NCBI RefSeq assembly: GCF_040581485.1
Contig: NC_090129.1
Span: 23,132,764 to 23,196,763 of the forward strand
DNA from: Linepithema humile
Taxonomy: Eukaryota; Arthropoda; Insecta; Hymenoptera; Formicidae
Reading direction: 5' to 3'
Length of the DNA: 64,000 nt
Shown: positions 1-12,300 of the stretch, piece after piece
Position numbering within the stretch: position 1 is the stretch's first letter
Layout of the letters: the number at the start of each line of letters is the position of its first letter
The notes under the pieces: model-generated
What the model was told of the DNA's origin: nothing
What the model saw: only the letters and a program-made list of their open reading frames with translations
Databases searched by the model: none
Made by a program: the position numbers and the translations under genes

Positions 1-742
1 GTATTTGAACTCGTAATTCAGATCAGTAGAAAAAAAAGATACAAAAAAGCAGATTTCAATGCCAAGATTAAAAAGTCGCGATTTGTATTGTCGAATGCTC
101 TTGGCTTGAGGAGACAAAAAACTGTTTCGGAATGATTCGGCTTTTCGACGGAGGCCGATTGGCGTTTCGGAAAATCGTATAAATTGCGATGAGGGGAAAA
201 ATGCCGAATCGATTGTCAAGATTCTTAATGGACGGGAAAGAAGCAAATAAGAGGAAGGCGAGCGAGACGCTCGTCGATAGTTCACCGATAGTCCACTCTC
301 GCGATCCCCCTTTCACTCCCTCGCCCCGCATCACTCCGCCTCCTCTCGTTGCGCTGCATTCTGGTGGCGCACGAGCGTATAATGCACGGAAGTCCTCGGA
401 AGCCCAAAAAGGAAATAAACAAGTCCCTAACTGAAATCGGGAATGTGAAGTGGATGGTAGTTTAAAACGATTCGCTCTCGGCTGCTCCTTTCCCTCTCTC
501 CCTCCCCACACGTTCTTTCTTTTTCCCGGCCGATAGTCGCATTCCGCTTCCTCTCCGGTTAAAGCGGCGTCCTTAAATGTAAGCGCACATATATCACTCA
601 CGGATACCCGCACACGTGCGCGCACGTATATCGATACCTTCCTATTCGGTACTTACACGGGACTCACACGAGTAGAAAGTTAAGATACTCGAAGGCGAGG
701 CGAACCCAAGTAATACCGGGGCTCACAAATCTGTCATTTCAG
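1..742. other. No gene recognised; CpG-rich and pyrimidine-rich patches
   Basis: Frames in 68-625 (-) and 189-434 (+) overlap each other and are Ser/Arg/Pro-rich. Neither has splice support. The stretch is best read as an intron or intergenic flank of the candidate exon at 743. Confidence 0.5.
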
Positions 743-810
743 GCGAACGAGGGTGTACAGAGTGCGTCATAAATAGACGAACCCGGAAGTCCCCACAGAC
801 ATCTATGTGG
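743..810 (+). other. Candidate internal exon (68 bp)
   Basis: A good acceptor (CTGTCATTTCAG ending at 742) and an almost perfect donor (TGG|GTAAGT, GT at 811) flank 68 bp. One frame, starting at 745, is open for 22 codons and begins ERGCTECVINRRTRK; the other two frames have stops. The pair of strong sites at a normal small-exon distance is the best splice-site evidence on the plus strand. I do not recognise the peptide, and it may also be an exon of a non-coding RNA. Confidence 0.35.
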
Positions 811-2524
811 GTAAGTCAAATATCGTTCACCGCCGCTATATTTGTACGATACACTCAGCATTTTTACATTTGCGCCATTTCGTTATTCTCACTCGAATGA
901 GAAGCTGAGAAAAAACAGCGCGATTAAATTTACATTTTATGTGAATAAATCAATTGTATCCCGTTAATGAAACAGCAACGTCGAGCTTGTAAGCCAGAAC
1001 GCAAATTAAAATTGCTGTCATGCACGCATTGGTAAAAATAAATATTGCGATAAATGCTAATAAATTCGTAGAAATGAAGCAACATGAAAATTGATTGAAA
1101 CAAATCTGTAAAATGAACGAAGCGATTGAATGAGAAATCCGATATTTTGTATTTGAATACGTTTCACGAATTCTAATATAGCCTGTGAAGTGTTCAATTT
1201 CAACGGTTACTGATTGAAATTATCGCCTTCAATTTGATGATTTATAAAATCTAAAATCTAGGTTTTTTATTTAGAAAAATATTTATGCTTTAAAATATTT
1301 CGTTAAAATTATATAGATATTCGAGGAAAGTAATTGATAATAGAAAAACCAGTTTATGAAAAGATTACAGAAAATGAATTCTTAATGTTGACTCTGTATA
1401 TATTTTGAAATTTAAAATGTTTGACATTTTGCAAATGTATTTTTGTGTGTAAGAATTCACAAATTTATTTTGTTAATTATTTCATATTTTACAACTTAAA
1501 ATTGTCAAGCGCATAACATTTCACGAAGCAATCGAGACGCTAAATACATCTCAGAGATTTCTACATCGATATCAAAGTATCGCTGTTTCCAATCGTTTCG
1601 ATCTTCGCACCGTCTCTCGATTATATCGCACGCTCTCACCATTGGAAGAAACGAACAGATAGAAGAGAAAATAGCTGGCGCGGTTAATTAAGCGGACTCT
1701 AGCAGAGACTAGTAGACCTTCCCTCCGACTGAAAACCTATTAGCTCAGCTACGAGCGATCGATCCACGTCCCGGTTAAACTAATCTATATTTACGGTTCA
1801 AAGATTGAACCTGCAACACAATACAACCCAAACGGAGTACACCGACCCTAAACCCGAAATAACAACTACATTTTTATCTATCGAGTATTTTGAACGAGAG
1901 AAAAATCATTTATCCAGAAAAATATCATATAAGTCGTAAACTAAATTTTCACGACTTTAAATATGAAAAATTAAACCATAAAGATTGATTGATTTCAATT
2001 TACAAAATAGCGATGTCGAAGAGATAGTTGTCTCGTGAAATCAATTTTAAGAGTATATAAAGACACATTTATATCGAAAATAAAATACAATATTAATTTT
2101 ATATTCTCTAATTCTCCAGTAAATCAAAATAATAGGTAGATAACTCGATCATTTTATGAAAAATTCTATAAATAAAATGTAATTGAATACAGGTATGAAA
2201 TTAAGAATAGCGCGGTGTGTGTATAAATTAATACGCTTATAAATTATGTACGCGCGTAAATACCTATCACGCCTATTAATCGCTTGACAAGCGCAGTTCC
2301 CCTTTAGTCCCGTGTAACACACTCTCTCGTGTAATATCATTTCCGCATAAATCTTATAAAGCGCGCGGCTGACGCGAGCGACGGCGGCGTGACTGGCTGG
2401 CGAGTCGCGCTTAAACCGCGAAGATGAGAGGAGCGAGATAAGAGGAAAAAAGCTTGCAGGAAAATGGATGCGTCATGTACTGTAACTTACTTTGCCACGC
2501 GAGTTAATCTAACTACGAAGTTTC

Positions 2525-2534
2525 CCATATAAGG
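2525..2534 (+). promoter_or_regulatory. CArG-like site (CCATATAAGG)
   Basis: The ten bases match CC(A/T)6GG exactly, the binding consensus of SRF-type MADS proteins, and directly abut a (GC)n tract. A TATAAAGC word lies about 170 bp upstream at 2355. A single match can be chance. Confidence 0.3.
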
Positions 2535-2551
2535 GCGCGCGCGCGCGCGCG
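2535..2551. repeat. (GC)n microsatellite
   Basis: About eight alternating GC units run on into TGCGCGTGTGC. The tract is a candidate Z-DNA-forming sequence and is directly preceded by a CArG-like site. Confidence 0.9.
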
Positions 2552-3080
2552 TGCGCGTGTGCTCACGCGCGGGCACTTTCTCTTAAGTAGTTTAAGTTAA
2601 TCAATGCTAATTTCGTTCCGCTTTAGCGCGGTAGGAGAGATTTACACAATCAGACGTATCTCGAACTCTTTAACCGCGTTTCTCCGCGGCCCGCCGTTAT
2701 GTCGGGCTTGACGCTGATTAGTGTCCCTCATAATCTGAATTAAGTGGCGAAAACCGCACGAGTTATTGTTCGCATCGCGTGGAGTGAAGTTTTAAATTTT
2801 CAGGTGATAATTTTGCACGTTGTTGCGGGACGATGATAAACTTCGCAGAAAAATGTCATTTTTGGGATAATTTTTGGTAATATCTGAGACGGTTTAGGAA
2901 TTGTTGACTCAATTAAATACGTCTTTTAGAAATATATTTTGAAACAAAATTATGATTTTTTTCAGACGTGATAGACGATTAACATTATTCTAGAGCATAT
3001 TTTTCCATAGTTAACAAGAGATAATGTAGTAGCTAAATTAATTAGAAAGAATAAGAACTTTTTGCAAAATTTCCGTTGAG

Positions 3081-3200
3081 AGACGTATGCAAATTGCATA
3101 TCAAAAACTGAGAGATTGTAACAAAAGCAAGAAATTATATCCGTCCAGGTGCTGTATTGCTAACTCGTTCAGAAGAAGGCGAGCGGGAAAAACAAGCGTG
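3081..3200 (+). repeat. Direct repeat copy 1 (about 120 bp)
   Basis: Copy 1 matches 3778-3896 closely, with only scattered substitutions and a 2-bp deletion. Shared words include ATTGCATATCAAAAACTGAG, TTATATCCGTCCAGGTGCT and GAAGAAGGC(G/A)AGCGGGAAAA. Weaker similarity continues about 25 bp to the left. It carries a small palindrome, TATGCAAATTGCATA, that includes a POU octamer ATGCAAAT. The origin is unclear: a decayed dispersed element, or a local duplication later split by about 577 bp of insertion or drift. Confidence 0.85.
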
Positions 3201-3777
3201 TTATCGTTAAAAATTCAATGGCGCTTTACTGATATCTCGGTCGATGTCGGGCAGCGGAATCAATCAAAAAGAAGCCGTACTTCTCCGCGCGAAAAACAAC
3301 GAGTTAATATTTAAATGATATATGGCTTGGCAAGCCAATAATTATTGGAAAATGTGAATCTCGTGGTAGGATGTCTATACTTAAATGGTCACTTTTCTCT
3401 TCTTATTTTATGTATTGTTTCGTGTGAAAATATGAGAACAAAATCCGCCTGAAAAATATATTGCATTTCTTTAAAAATTATTGAACTATTACGCAAAATA
3501 TATTTATAAAATATTTTATTATCTATTTGATATGTGTCTATCTTTTTATTATTGTGCAAATTTATTATATGAAGGATAATTACAGTTTAGTTAGATGATA
3601 TAATATAGCATTTAAAGCAGATTGCTTTAATATGTTGGCAGAAAGATTTTCTTATTATTATGCATCGACAATTTTTAATTGCCAACTATCAATTTCGAAC
3701 AAATTATTTTAATTTATAGTTGCTTTTATTTTTATTAGAAATTTTAAACGATGTTTTTCTTGCTAGAATTTTTTGAT

Positions 3778-3896
3778 AGACGTATGTAAATTGCATATCA
3801 AAAACTGAGATTGTAACAAAAGCAAAAAATTATATCCGTCCAGGTGCTATATCGCTAACTCGTTTAGAAGAAGGCAAGCGGGAAAAACATGCGTTG
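3778..3896 (+). repeat. Direct repeat copy 2 (about 119 bp)
   Basis: Partner of 3081-3200 in the same orientation. The octamer is altered to ATGTAAAT, and several G-to-A changes make this copy slightly more AT-rich. It lies in AT-rich DNA with no supporting gene. Confidence 0.85.
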
Positions 3897-5049
3897 ACAT
3901 TTTTCTTATCGCTCTTAAAATATTAAATATCTGAAAATATATCGTAAAATATAACACGAACTAAATATTTAGCAAAAGTCAGATTATTGACGCAGAGAGC
4001 TAGAGTTAAAAGACGTGCACAATTAACGTCATATCATAGAATTTATTGCTTTCTGATGATCTTATCTGGGATTTCTATGAGAGCGTGTCGCGGAAGAGCA
4101 GAAAGGAAAACAGGAATAAACGATATCACATACACCGTCGCTATTTCCGTCGCTTTCAAGAGAAGAAACGCGAAGCAGCGCAGACAAGTATATTCGCGAA
4201 ACAGTCACATTTTACGATCTCTCGCTGCGGGCCACGAATATCGCGGGCATAAAGGCGTTGCTAGAAGAAAAAGAAGGCAGGCTCGCGGTAGTTTCCGTTT
4301 TAAAAAACGCGGCGGATAATTGTTCACGGATCTCTTTGAGATATGCTTTGCTGTGCTGTGTCGCAAACTTTGTAAAGAATTAATTCCGTGGTTAGATGCT
4401 GCACAATTCTAGATGGATGTATCAGATATATGTCCGCCTACAAGAATTGTGTATGAGAAAATTAGATCGCAGGAAATTTACGCCGCTGTGACATCTCTTA
4501 TTTATTTATTCACTTACAGAAAACTTTTTTCACACAAATTTATTGTACAAATGTATGACTCAATATGTTCCTCCTTGACATAGTATGTTCCAGAATCGTT
4601 ATTTATTTATGGATTATTTTGCAGATTAATTATACTTTATTTTGTAGTTAAACATAACTTCATTCTATTTTATCGAATCGACAGAGGACAAATTAAAATT
4701 GATAAAATTTTTATCTTAGATAAAACTTTTCTTGACTTAGAATTTTGATGTAGATATTTTTAACAATGCATATAATGTTTGAAATAAAAAAAATGTCACA
4801 TCTATGCGTATAATTGTTAAATAAAAATTATACCAATTTTGTGAGTGATGAGAAAAGCAGTAATAATAATTGAAAAATTGTCTGTCGATAAAATGCAATA
4901 TTTAAGATAAAGAAACTAATGACATTGTCACACATCTTGTCGAGGAAAATGATCCATAAACCATTCAGAATTTTCCTGATTAACGAGCAACAAAGACATT
5001 CTGCGTAAATGTAAACGAGATCTATGATTATAAACGGTGACGGACTTAC

Positions 5050-5106
5050 CTTATCAATATGTAGTCTATCCCCGATAATCCGTACACCTAAAATCTCCCG
5101 TGGCAG
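5050..5106 (-). other. Candidate internal exon (57 bp, phase 0)
   Basis: On the minus strand the segment ends in a consensus donor (AAG|GTAAGT, GT at 5049-5048) and is preceded by GTGATGTTTAG, a usable but pyrimidine-poor acceptor. The enclosed 57 bp read LPREILGVRIIGDRLHIDK without a stop, and an in-frame TAG overlaps the acceptor, as expected at an intron edge. The composition looks protein-like, but I do not recognise the family. It could be a fragment of a decayed transposable element, because a CpG-rich block adjoins it. Confidence 0.3.
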
Positions 5107-5840
5107 CTAAACATCACGAACCGCCCTTAACGGCCGTAGGAAACACGTTCACCACCTTTCAGCACCATTCACGATGACCTCAGTGTACACCACCCCGCGG
5201 AAATCACGTGTCCCACCGTAGAGCGGTCGCGCAAACGCCAAACTGCAAACTTCTCGGGATACACTTTAGAATCTCGCGACCGATCTCGAAAACTCGACTG
5301 TCTTTTCGTCCTCTTTTATCATAGTCATGTGATCATCTATCTCTATCTCCGCGTAAGACTCCGAGTTTAGGAACTGCCTGAGTTTAGGAAGGGTTTTCTT
5401 TATCGAAGAATTTGTATCGAAAATCTCGATCTGAATCCCTCTGGTGGTCAGGGAAAATCGATCAAAGCGCTTTCTACTGAACGCGGCTTCCTGACAGCGG
5501 TCACGTGGCGAAGGTCTCGTTCGAGTACCGAGCGGAGCCGGCGGGACGCGTTGCACCGTCTCGGTGATCCGTCGGGGACTGCGTTCACCACGACTCCCCA
5601 CCAGGCGCCTCGGGGGTTGGACGCCCCCGCGTTGGTTCGGCACCCCGACGCGCGACGTCGCTCCGCCTCCACGTGGAACACCGAATCCCCACCTAGTAAA
5701 CGTGTCAGGGGCTTGATCCCCGGTGGACGCCGACGGCATCGTCTTAAGTCGTCCACGATGCCAAAGAGAGCTGGCCGTCATCATCGACGAGCTGGTGAAC
5801 AAGCTGGACCTGGGGATGCTAACGATACCATGGAAGTATG
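5107..5840. other. CpG-rich block with open frames on both strands; possible decayed element
   Basis: Three overlapping frames (5266-5802 -, 5448-5756 -, 5551-5841 +) cannot all be real. A short unstarted forward frame at 5717-5873 contains RELAVIIDELVNKLDLGMLTIPWK, which looks protein-like, but the frame has a stop at 5714. It could be a pseudogene or transposon fragment, or a CpG island near a promoter. Confidence 0.3.
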
Positions 5841-8489
5841 ATCTGATACTCTTTAGTATATTTAACGTTTAGATACTTTCGAATATGCGATGTATTAATT
5901 AACGCAACTTAGAACTCTTTAAAATTGATGTATATTAATGAATGTGCCGTTAATGGAAATTGCTCTCCTCATTAATCAAAATGTATTATAAGGTTTCTTT
6001 TATTATACCAACAGAAATATTTCAAAGCCATTTCTATAAACGTTAATCAAGAATAACTTTAATGGGTTTTTTGTCCCACGTTCTAGAAATATGAGTAGAA
6101 AAAGGCAGGAAAGATCAGACTTGTTTAATAAGTTGATTTTTTACAGCAGAAGTTTAATTAAATATTTTATTTTATTTCGTTTTATAACTCTTCAATATTT
6201 AAAGCATAAAATAATTTAATATAACGCAACGCAAATTTTTGTGTGTGATTGCGAAAAACCTATTACGAGTTAAACATTAAATTGGAAATAATTGATTGAT
6301 AAATATAAAATTTATAATGGATAATCTTTGATAAAATGGGTAAACTGATAATGCTATTTATTAAAAAACTGCAATAATCTCAAGAGAATGATATTATTTG
6401 CAAATTGTGCGTCATTTGCACTAATGCGTGTATGCGGCGATTATACTGTCCGAGGCAAAGAATTTCACCGCGCCTTCATGTTTATTCAGCATTTTTAATG
6501 GCGCCTCTCTCTTGTTATTCTCCACTCGCACCTTCCTTTTGTCTCCTCGGTGCTATTGCAGTGTCTCGCATAAATTTAATAATTAAAGACGCAGGACATC
6601 GGAAAAGCATTTAATATTGAAATAAAGTACCGCCACTCTTCGCGCGATCAAATTGTATTCGCATAACAAGATAATGCAATACGAAATTGAATTTATGCGA
6701 TATTCATAGTATGAACGATTTTATTGCGGACGCAGCGGACGAATAAAAATTTCACACCCGACGAATATTTACAGCCGCACCCAATTAATTTCCACATGAT
6801 ACGCGACGCGTGAAACCTCTGTGTTCGCAAATGAATATACTTTCGCGGGACACGAAAATCTTTTATGCACGCGCATATTTCCATAAAAATAAATTGTTGC
6901 GCTCTTCAATGTTTTACGAGTATTTTTGCGTGCCGGTGAAATTCGTTTGCAGCGATAAAAAAGACTCCTCGAAAATGTTTAAACGCGGAACACACTTTCA
7001 CTCGCCGCTCTTATATTGATTCTAAAATGTTATATACGTTTTTCCCGTGAATAAACTAATTTTATAAAATTGTTTTTATCTTTCAAAACACTTATTTTAT
7101 ATGAAAAGATAACGCGATAAAGAGCGAAGCAACATATATTCAAGTGATAGCTTTGAATAAATTTTTATCAACTCATAAAATTTTTTGTGTCGCTAAATAC
7201 GTTTTCACGGTTCCAAAGGGAATGTCTTAAAATTAATGAAAGAGGTTGGAATGACTTCAGTTTAGTTTTCCCTTTGGAGTTTGGCGATGTAAATATTTGC
7301 ATTCAACTTTATACTCTAGCCTGATCGTAACTTGTAAATATATATTATGATTATTGCGCCGAATTATTTTATAGATATACTTTTTTATTTAAAAAAAATA
7401 TAAAATAATGCAATGAAATAAAAGTCACACGTGTGGCAAAAGACTACAGCAGATCAATAGCTACACTGTTTCCAGTGGACTATTCTGTATATTTAGTTAT
7501 TGTTATTTGTCCTAAACGCGCAAGATAGATGTCATTAGCAGCATCAGCAATAACTATCCAAGGGTGGCGTGCAATTCTGCAAATTGATACATATATACTG
7601 CGTACAAAGCAACCATAAGTGTACAAAAAGAGATCGCAGATGCGTATACGCTTTTCGCGTATATACATACTATCGGGCATCATTAACGAAAATTCCCGGC
7701 CTGTCGCCTCGCCTCTAATTTACGCTGAAACGCGATCGTAATCGACTTTGTCGATTGAGCAAATTCCAATGTGCATCCCTTGATATCAGGAAATTTCATA
7801 TTTCCTCCATTTAATCGCGTAATTCACTTTACATCACGCGGCATTAATTCGCCGATCCAGTCTGCGGCGAAAGTCGACGTACATTTGCCCCAGATTTTGA
7901 AACTAAAAAAATGTGACTTTTTATAAATGATAAGATTATAATTAATTTGTGAAGAAAAATGTTGTATAAAAATGTAAAAATAACGCACACTTTAGAATAT
8001 ATTTTTAAAATAAATATGTAGATTGTATTATACTTTCCAAATTATTATTTATTATATGTCAAAATTTTCATAATCATATTTAAGAAAATTAAAATAGGAT
8101 AATAATACAATATCGTTCAAGAATCTTCTTGAGTAAAGAAATTTCCATTACGATATAACAATCTTTTGTTTATATTTTAATAATTTGGCTAGACATACAC
8201 AAGCGCGCCATTTATTCTTTTAATTACAAAATAGCAGTGATAATCGCTCGATAGCACGAAATAACACGCAACGCGTATCGAGATAATCAATCGGCGTCGC
8301 AGAAACGATGAATGCGAGTTTACATGCCTTTTAAAGATGGGATTAAATATTTAGAAAAATATTTAATATTTAACTAATAAGTGTGAAATATTTGATATTT
8401 ACTGTCATAAAAAATACTTTGATATCGCTGAGGTTGAAATATGAGGCGGGAGCTTTGTTCTCGCCTTCAAACAACCGAAGAAACCGCGC
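5841..8489. other. AT-rich DNA, nothing recognised
   Basis: Only short frames are present, on both strands. No splice-bounded segment, RNA gene or strong repeat was seen. Confidence 0.5.
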
Positions 8490-9300
8490 ACGTCACGCTA
8501 CAGCAATATTTTGACAGCGAAACGTGAAACAACAAAGGGTTGAATCACACATCGTCGCGAAATTAATAAGAGATGTTCCAACTGTACTGAGACCGCGAAA
8601 TATTTTCGCGCCACGTTTCGTGAAGATCCGGAATATGAGTGTTTTCCGACGAAACTCTTGACGCGCGCGTCCTTCTCCTTTCGGGTCCGAGAAAAAAGGA
8701 AGCGACAGCGCGCTCACGCTGCTGTCCCTCTCACTCGACCATCCCCGGGTCGAAGGTGACGACATCGGTGTGTCGAGTGTTTTTATTCCATTACCCCAGC
8801 AGCGCGGCGCTATCCTCTTAACCACTTACTTAACCCACGATCTTCGGCCTTGTCTACTCCTCGTTCGGGTTTGATGGCCTTCGAAAACTCAAATATTATC
8901 CGTCGTTCGATCCCCGCCCCTGTTGAGCACGGGGACATTCCGGTGAGTCTTAGGATCTCGAGGATCTTCGCGATCCGCTGTTCCTCTCTCCAAAACTTTT
9001 CTCTCGCAAACGTCTTAAACCTAATTCCCGTCGACGCTGACGGCGTCAATAATGTTTCTATCGGCCACCGTGATTCTCATTCGATTACTTGTCGCGAGTG
9101 TCGATACACCGTCCTTATTACACGTCACACCGTCAAATCGTGCCAACTTCTTTTAAGCCCCCTTTTATCGCGGCGTTCGCAATCGCGAAGCGTCTTACCA
9201 TCTTGGGAGTCTCAGATAGTAGAGGCACGATTGAAAAAATTGACTTAAGGAAAGTTTTATCGTTTAAAGTTTGTAACGCTTAACACATCTCGACACCGGA
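8490..9300. other. CpG-rich block with overlapping frames, no gene accepted
   Basis: Frames at 8493-8825 (-), 8810-9049 (-) and 8850-9248 (+) overlap. A donor-like CCG|GTGAGT is at 8941, and an acceptor-like pyrimidine tract ends near 8799. A short stretch (about 9019-9050) resembles 5712-5742 in both DNA and translation (IPVDADG). The similarity is too short to call homology. Confidence 0.35.
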
Positions 9301-12300
9301 ATTTTTTCCGCAGATGAAACTAAAGTTTCAGCAAATCGGTTCTTGTACGCTAATTTTTTGATCAGACTAAAATCTATTTATATATAAATTTCACTTTAAC
9401 AAAATCAAAGATAGAAATTTTTATTTTTATAAGTAATTTATATAAGCCTAGAAATTGTTCAAATATAATCCGTTTATTTAATTTTATTTTATTTCGATAG
9501 AATTAAATGTGAAGAGAATTAATTATAAAGATGTTTCAAGCTGGATATTGTAACTTTTATGAGAAAAGATGACGTTCGAATAGGTCAAAGAAACGTTAAA
9601 TGAAAGAAAATGCAGAAATGAAAGGAAACTTCTGTCATATTTCGTACATTAACAAGTTAGAAACGAACGAAGCTAAAATGATAATTAATGGTTTTCTGTC
9701 AATAAGAATAAAATATTCATTCGACTGTGAGTTTATCGAGACTCGATAAAACTCCATGAACGACATGGCTAATAACTGAATAGATAATTATATACACGTA
9801 CAGATAATTGTATAGGTATCGCGCTGGTTATATTTCGCAACTTAATTCTATATCTTTGCATTCAAGGAAACCGTTCTCCGTTTTTTTCCTTTCCTGAAAA
9901 ATAATCCATTTTTATTCGTGGCGAAAGTTTTCTCAAACGAAATGCGTACTTTTCCTTCTTTCTTTTGATCGCAATTTGCAATTTTCATCCCCGTACATTC
10001 TGCGTCACCAACGTAATGTTGCAACCAACGCCGAAAACTTTGCGACCGCGTATCGCCGAAGTTTTTATCGCGGCAGAGCGCGCTGCGCATCTGCTCGAAT
10101 CTACGTCCGCAACATGTAAGCCCGAAAATCTACTATTCTACTTGGTTAACGAAAGTGATAACGTTTGCAATGAGATGCAAATAGCCGCAAGATGCGCTTG
10201 AAGTGCAAATACCAACCAGGCGAGTTCTTTCGCCGCGTCCTGCACGAGCATAATGTGTTCTTTTTACTCCCTTAAAACGGATCATTCGTATTTCTCTCTG
10301 TCAGCCGGTTGTATTTCGGCGCGCATCGTTTCGAAAGGACAGACACAAGTAGTCGAATTTTAAAAGTTTAATACGGCGAAACGTTGCCTCGAACAGAATA
10401 ATTAAGAGCGTCCTGTTTCAGCGCGTGGCACGGCCGTTTTTCCGCTTTCGCGAACTTTTGCCGTTGCAAATCTCGTTGCATTAAAAGTATTAAGCAAGCT
10501 CTTTTAGTAGATTTTAAACTTTCAATGAATAACTTTAATCTTCTCAACTTTGCTAATACTGACAGTGTAACTATCGTGATTTTCGAAAAGACGCACCAAA
10601 ATTTTCTCATAGTTCAGTCATTTTGACGTCATTACTAAAATCTTTTTGTACATAAATATTTCTGGATTTTATTAGGAATGTCTTCAAAATACACGGAATT
10701 CAAATTTAGTTAAATTTAGTGCTTCTCGCTTAAAAGCCGTCCCTTATCCATCGGATATCAATCTGCATTTCTGCCACGTTGGCTGCACTCCGATGCAACC
10801 TCCGTATATGAATAAATTTTCGTCACACATCAAACCGTGTTCCGTTTTATTAATATTTACAAGCGAATCTTGTTAGCGTTTCCCATTTGACGAAAACCAT
10901 CGAATCGACAAAAGTTAAATCGTTGCTTTCGCTTAACGCGTTCGACGTATCCGATTCGCAATAAATGCCTCGGCCTGCTAAGTTGCAAATGCGCGCATAG
11001 CAAGTGAGCTAGTTATAGACGTTAGTTAACTGTGATGTACCATTCGCGTTTCTGATGGTTACAATTATGAGCAAGCTCGTCGCCACTTTAAGCAACGGCG
11101 ACGAAGTTACGGGATCGCAACTGTTCGCTCCGCTCCAAAATTATTGGAATAACAGTTTAAGCATCATACATCGAGTCGAGTGCGTTCACGTTCGCGTACA
11201 GTCTCGTTCACTAATTTCATATGTGACTAATTTGATAATGCGATTAACTCGCATTTACTCAACTCGTTATCTTTTTTATTCCAACTGATGTTCATCAGAA
11301 TGATTCGTTGGAGTGTGCTTTTAAAGAAAAAATATAGAACAGTGCCTGTACGAATACAGCTCTTATTGCACAGTTTTTGCTGAGTTTAAAATTAATTTAT
11401 CAGCTGTTTGCACTATTTAATTTCTTGTATGAATAATTATGCCGAGAATAATAAGCAGTATTTAAGCAATTAATAATAAATTTGCTTTGGACAATGATCG
11501 CATCTAATAAATTTTTAACATATTTATGATTCGCATATTTTGTTTTATAAAATTATCATCTTGAATGTTAGTTAATGTATCCAAGAGTTTGATGAAAGAG
11601 GTTTTTTTAATCTTTCGACTGAAACATACTAATCAATCAATCGGCAGACTCTTAAACGTGAAAATACGAAACAAGGTTTGTCGTACGCGACGATTTTCCA
11701 CGTTCGGATCGCAGCAATTTTGCCCCGAACGACGCCGGGCGTCGCGCTACTTCGACGCAAACGAACCTTTCAAAATCACTTTCCGATATTCCACCGCTCT
11801 TCTTCCGCGACGGAACGCATGCGTAACGATGCCGATCGTCGTCGGGATACACGAGGGGGAGACGAGCCCGCGGCCGTAAATAAAAGAACGATCGGCCGAG
11901 ATATAGAAGACAGTCAGCCAGCCAGCGATGGCACACTGATATTCGCCCGCGAAATATCGAATGCTTCGAGCGTGTAGAGAGAAATCGTACTGAGATCCAG
12001 GGAAAATATTCCACAGGACTTCTCTCCGAGAAGAATAATTTTAATGTTCCAAGATCTGAAACTGCAATCGAAATCTAATACAAAAGATTTGAAATTTTTA
12101 TTTAGTTTGATTCGGAAATCAAATATCTCATGCTTGAAAAAATATTACGCGTTTGTAAAACGCGAAGAGACACGTTTGTCAAGATTCTCACGGTGATAAT
12201 AATCCCAAAGTATATATTGAAACATCTTCGAGGCGCGTATCCCTGCTCGATTCATCGGAAAATTTCGAGTGGATATCGATTTGAGTACCATCGCTAAAAT

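Larger units (their letters stand above)
811..5049. other. AT-rich DNA without a recognised gene
   Basis: It contains the CArG-like site, a (GC)n tract, a GC-rich patch with a TATAAA word (2341-2420) and the direct-repeat pair. The open frames at 3987-4319 and 4046-4252 overlap in different frames and look like chance. Confidence 0.5.

Noticed and set aside
5266..5802. 178-codon minus-strand frame
   Set aside because: The centre is Arg/Pro/Gly-rich from CpG content, and two other frames overlap it. The C-terminal part looks more natural but is not recognised.
9019..9050. Similarity to 5712-5742 (both translate to IPVDADG or PVDADG in one frame)
   Set aside because: It is about 30 bp with several mismatches and one indel, so not enough to claim a shared element.
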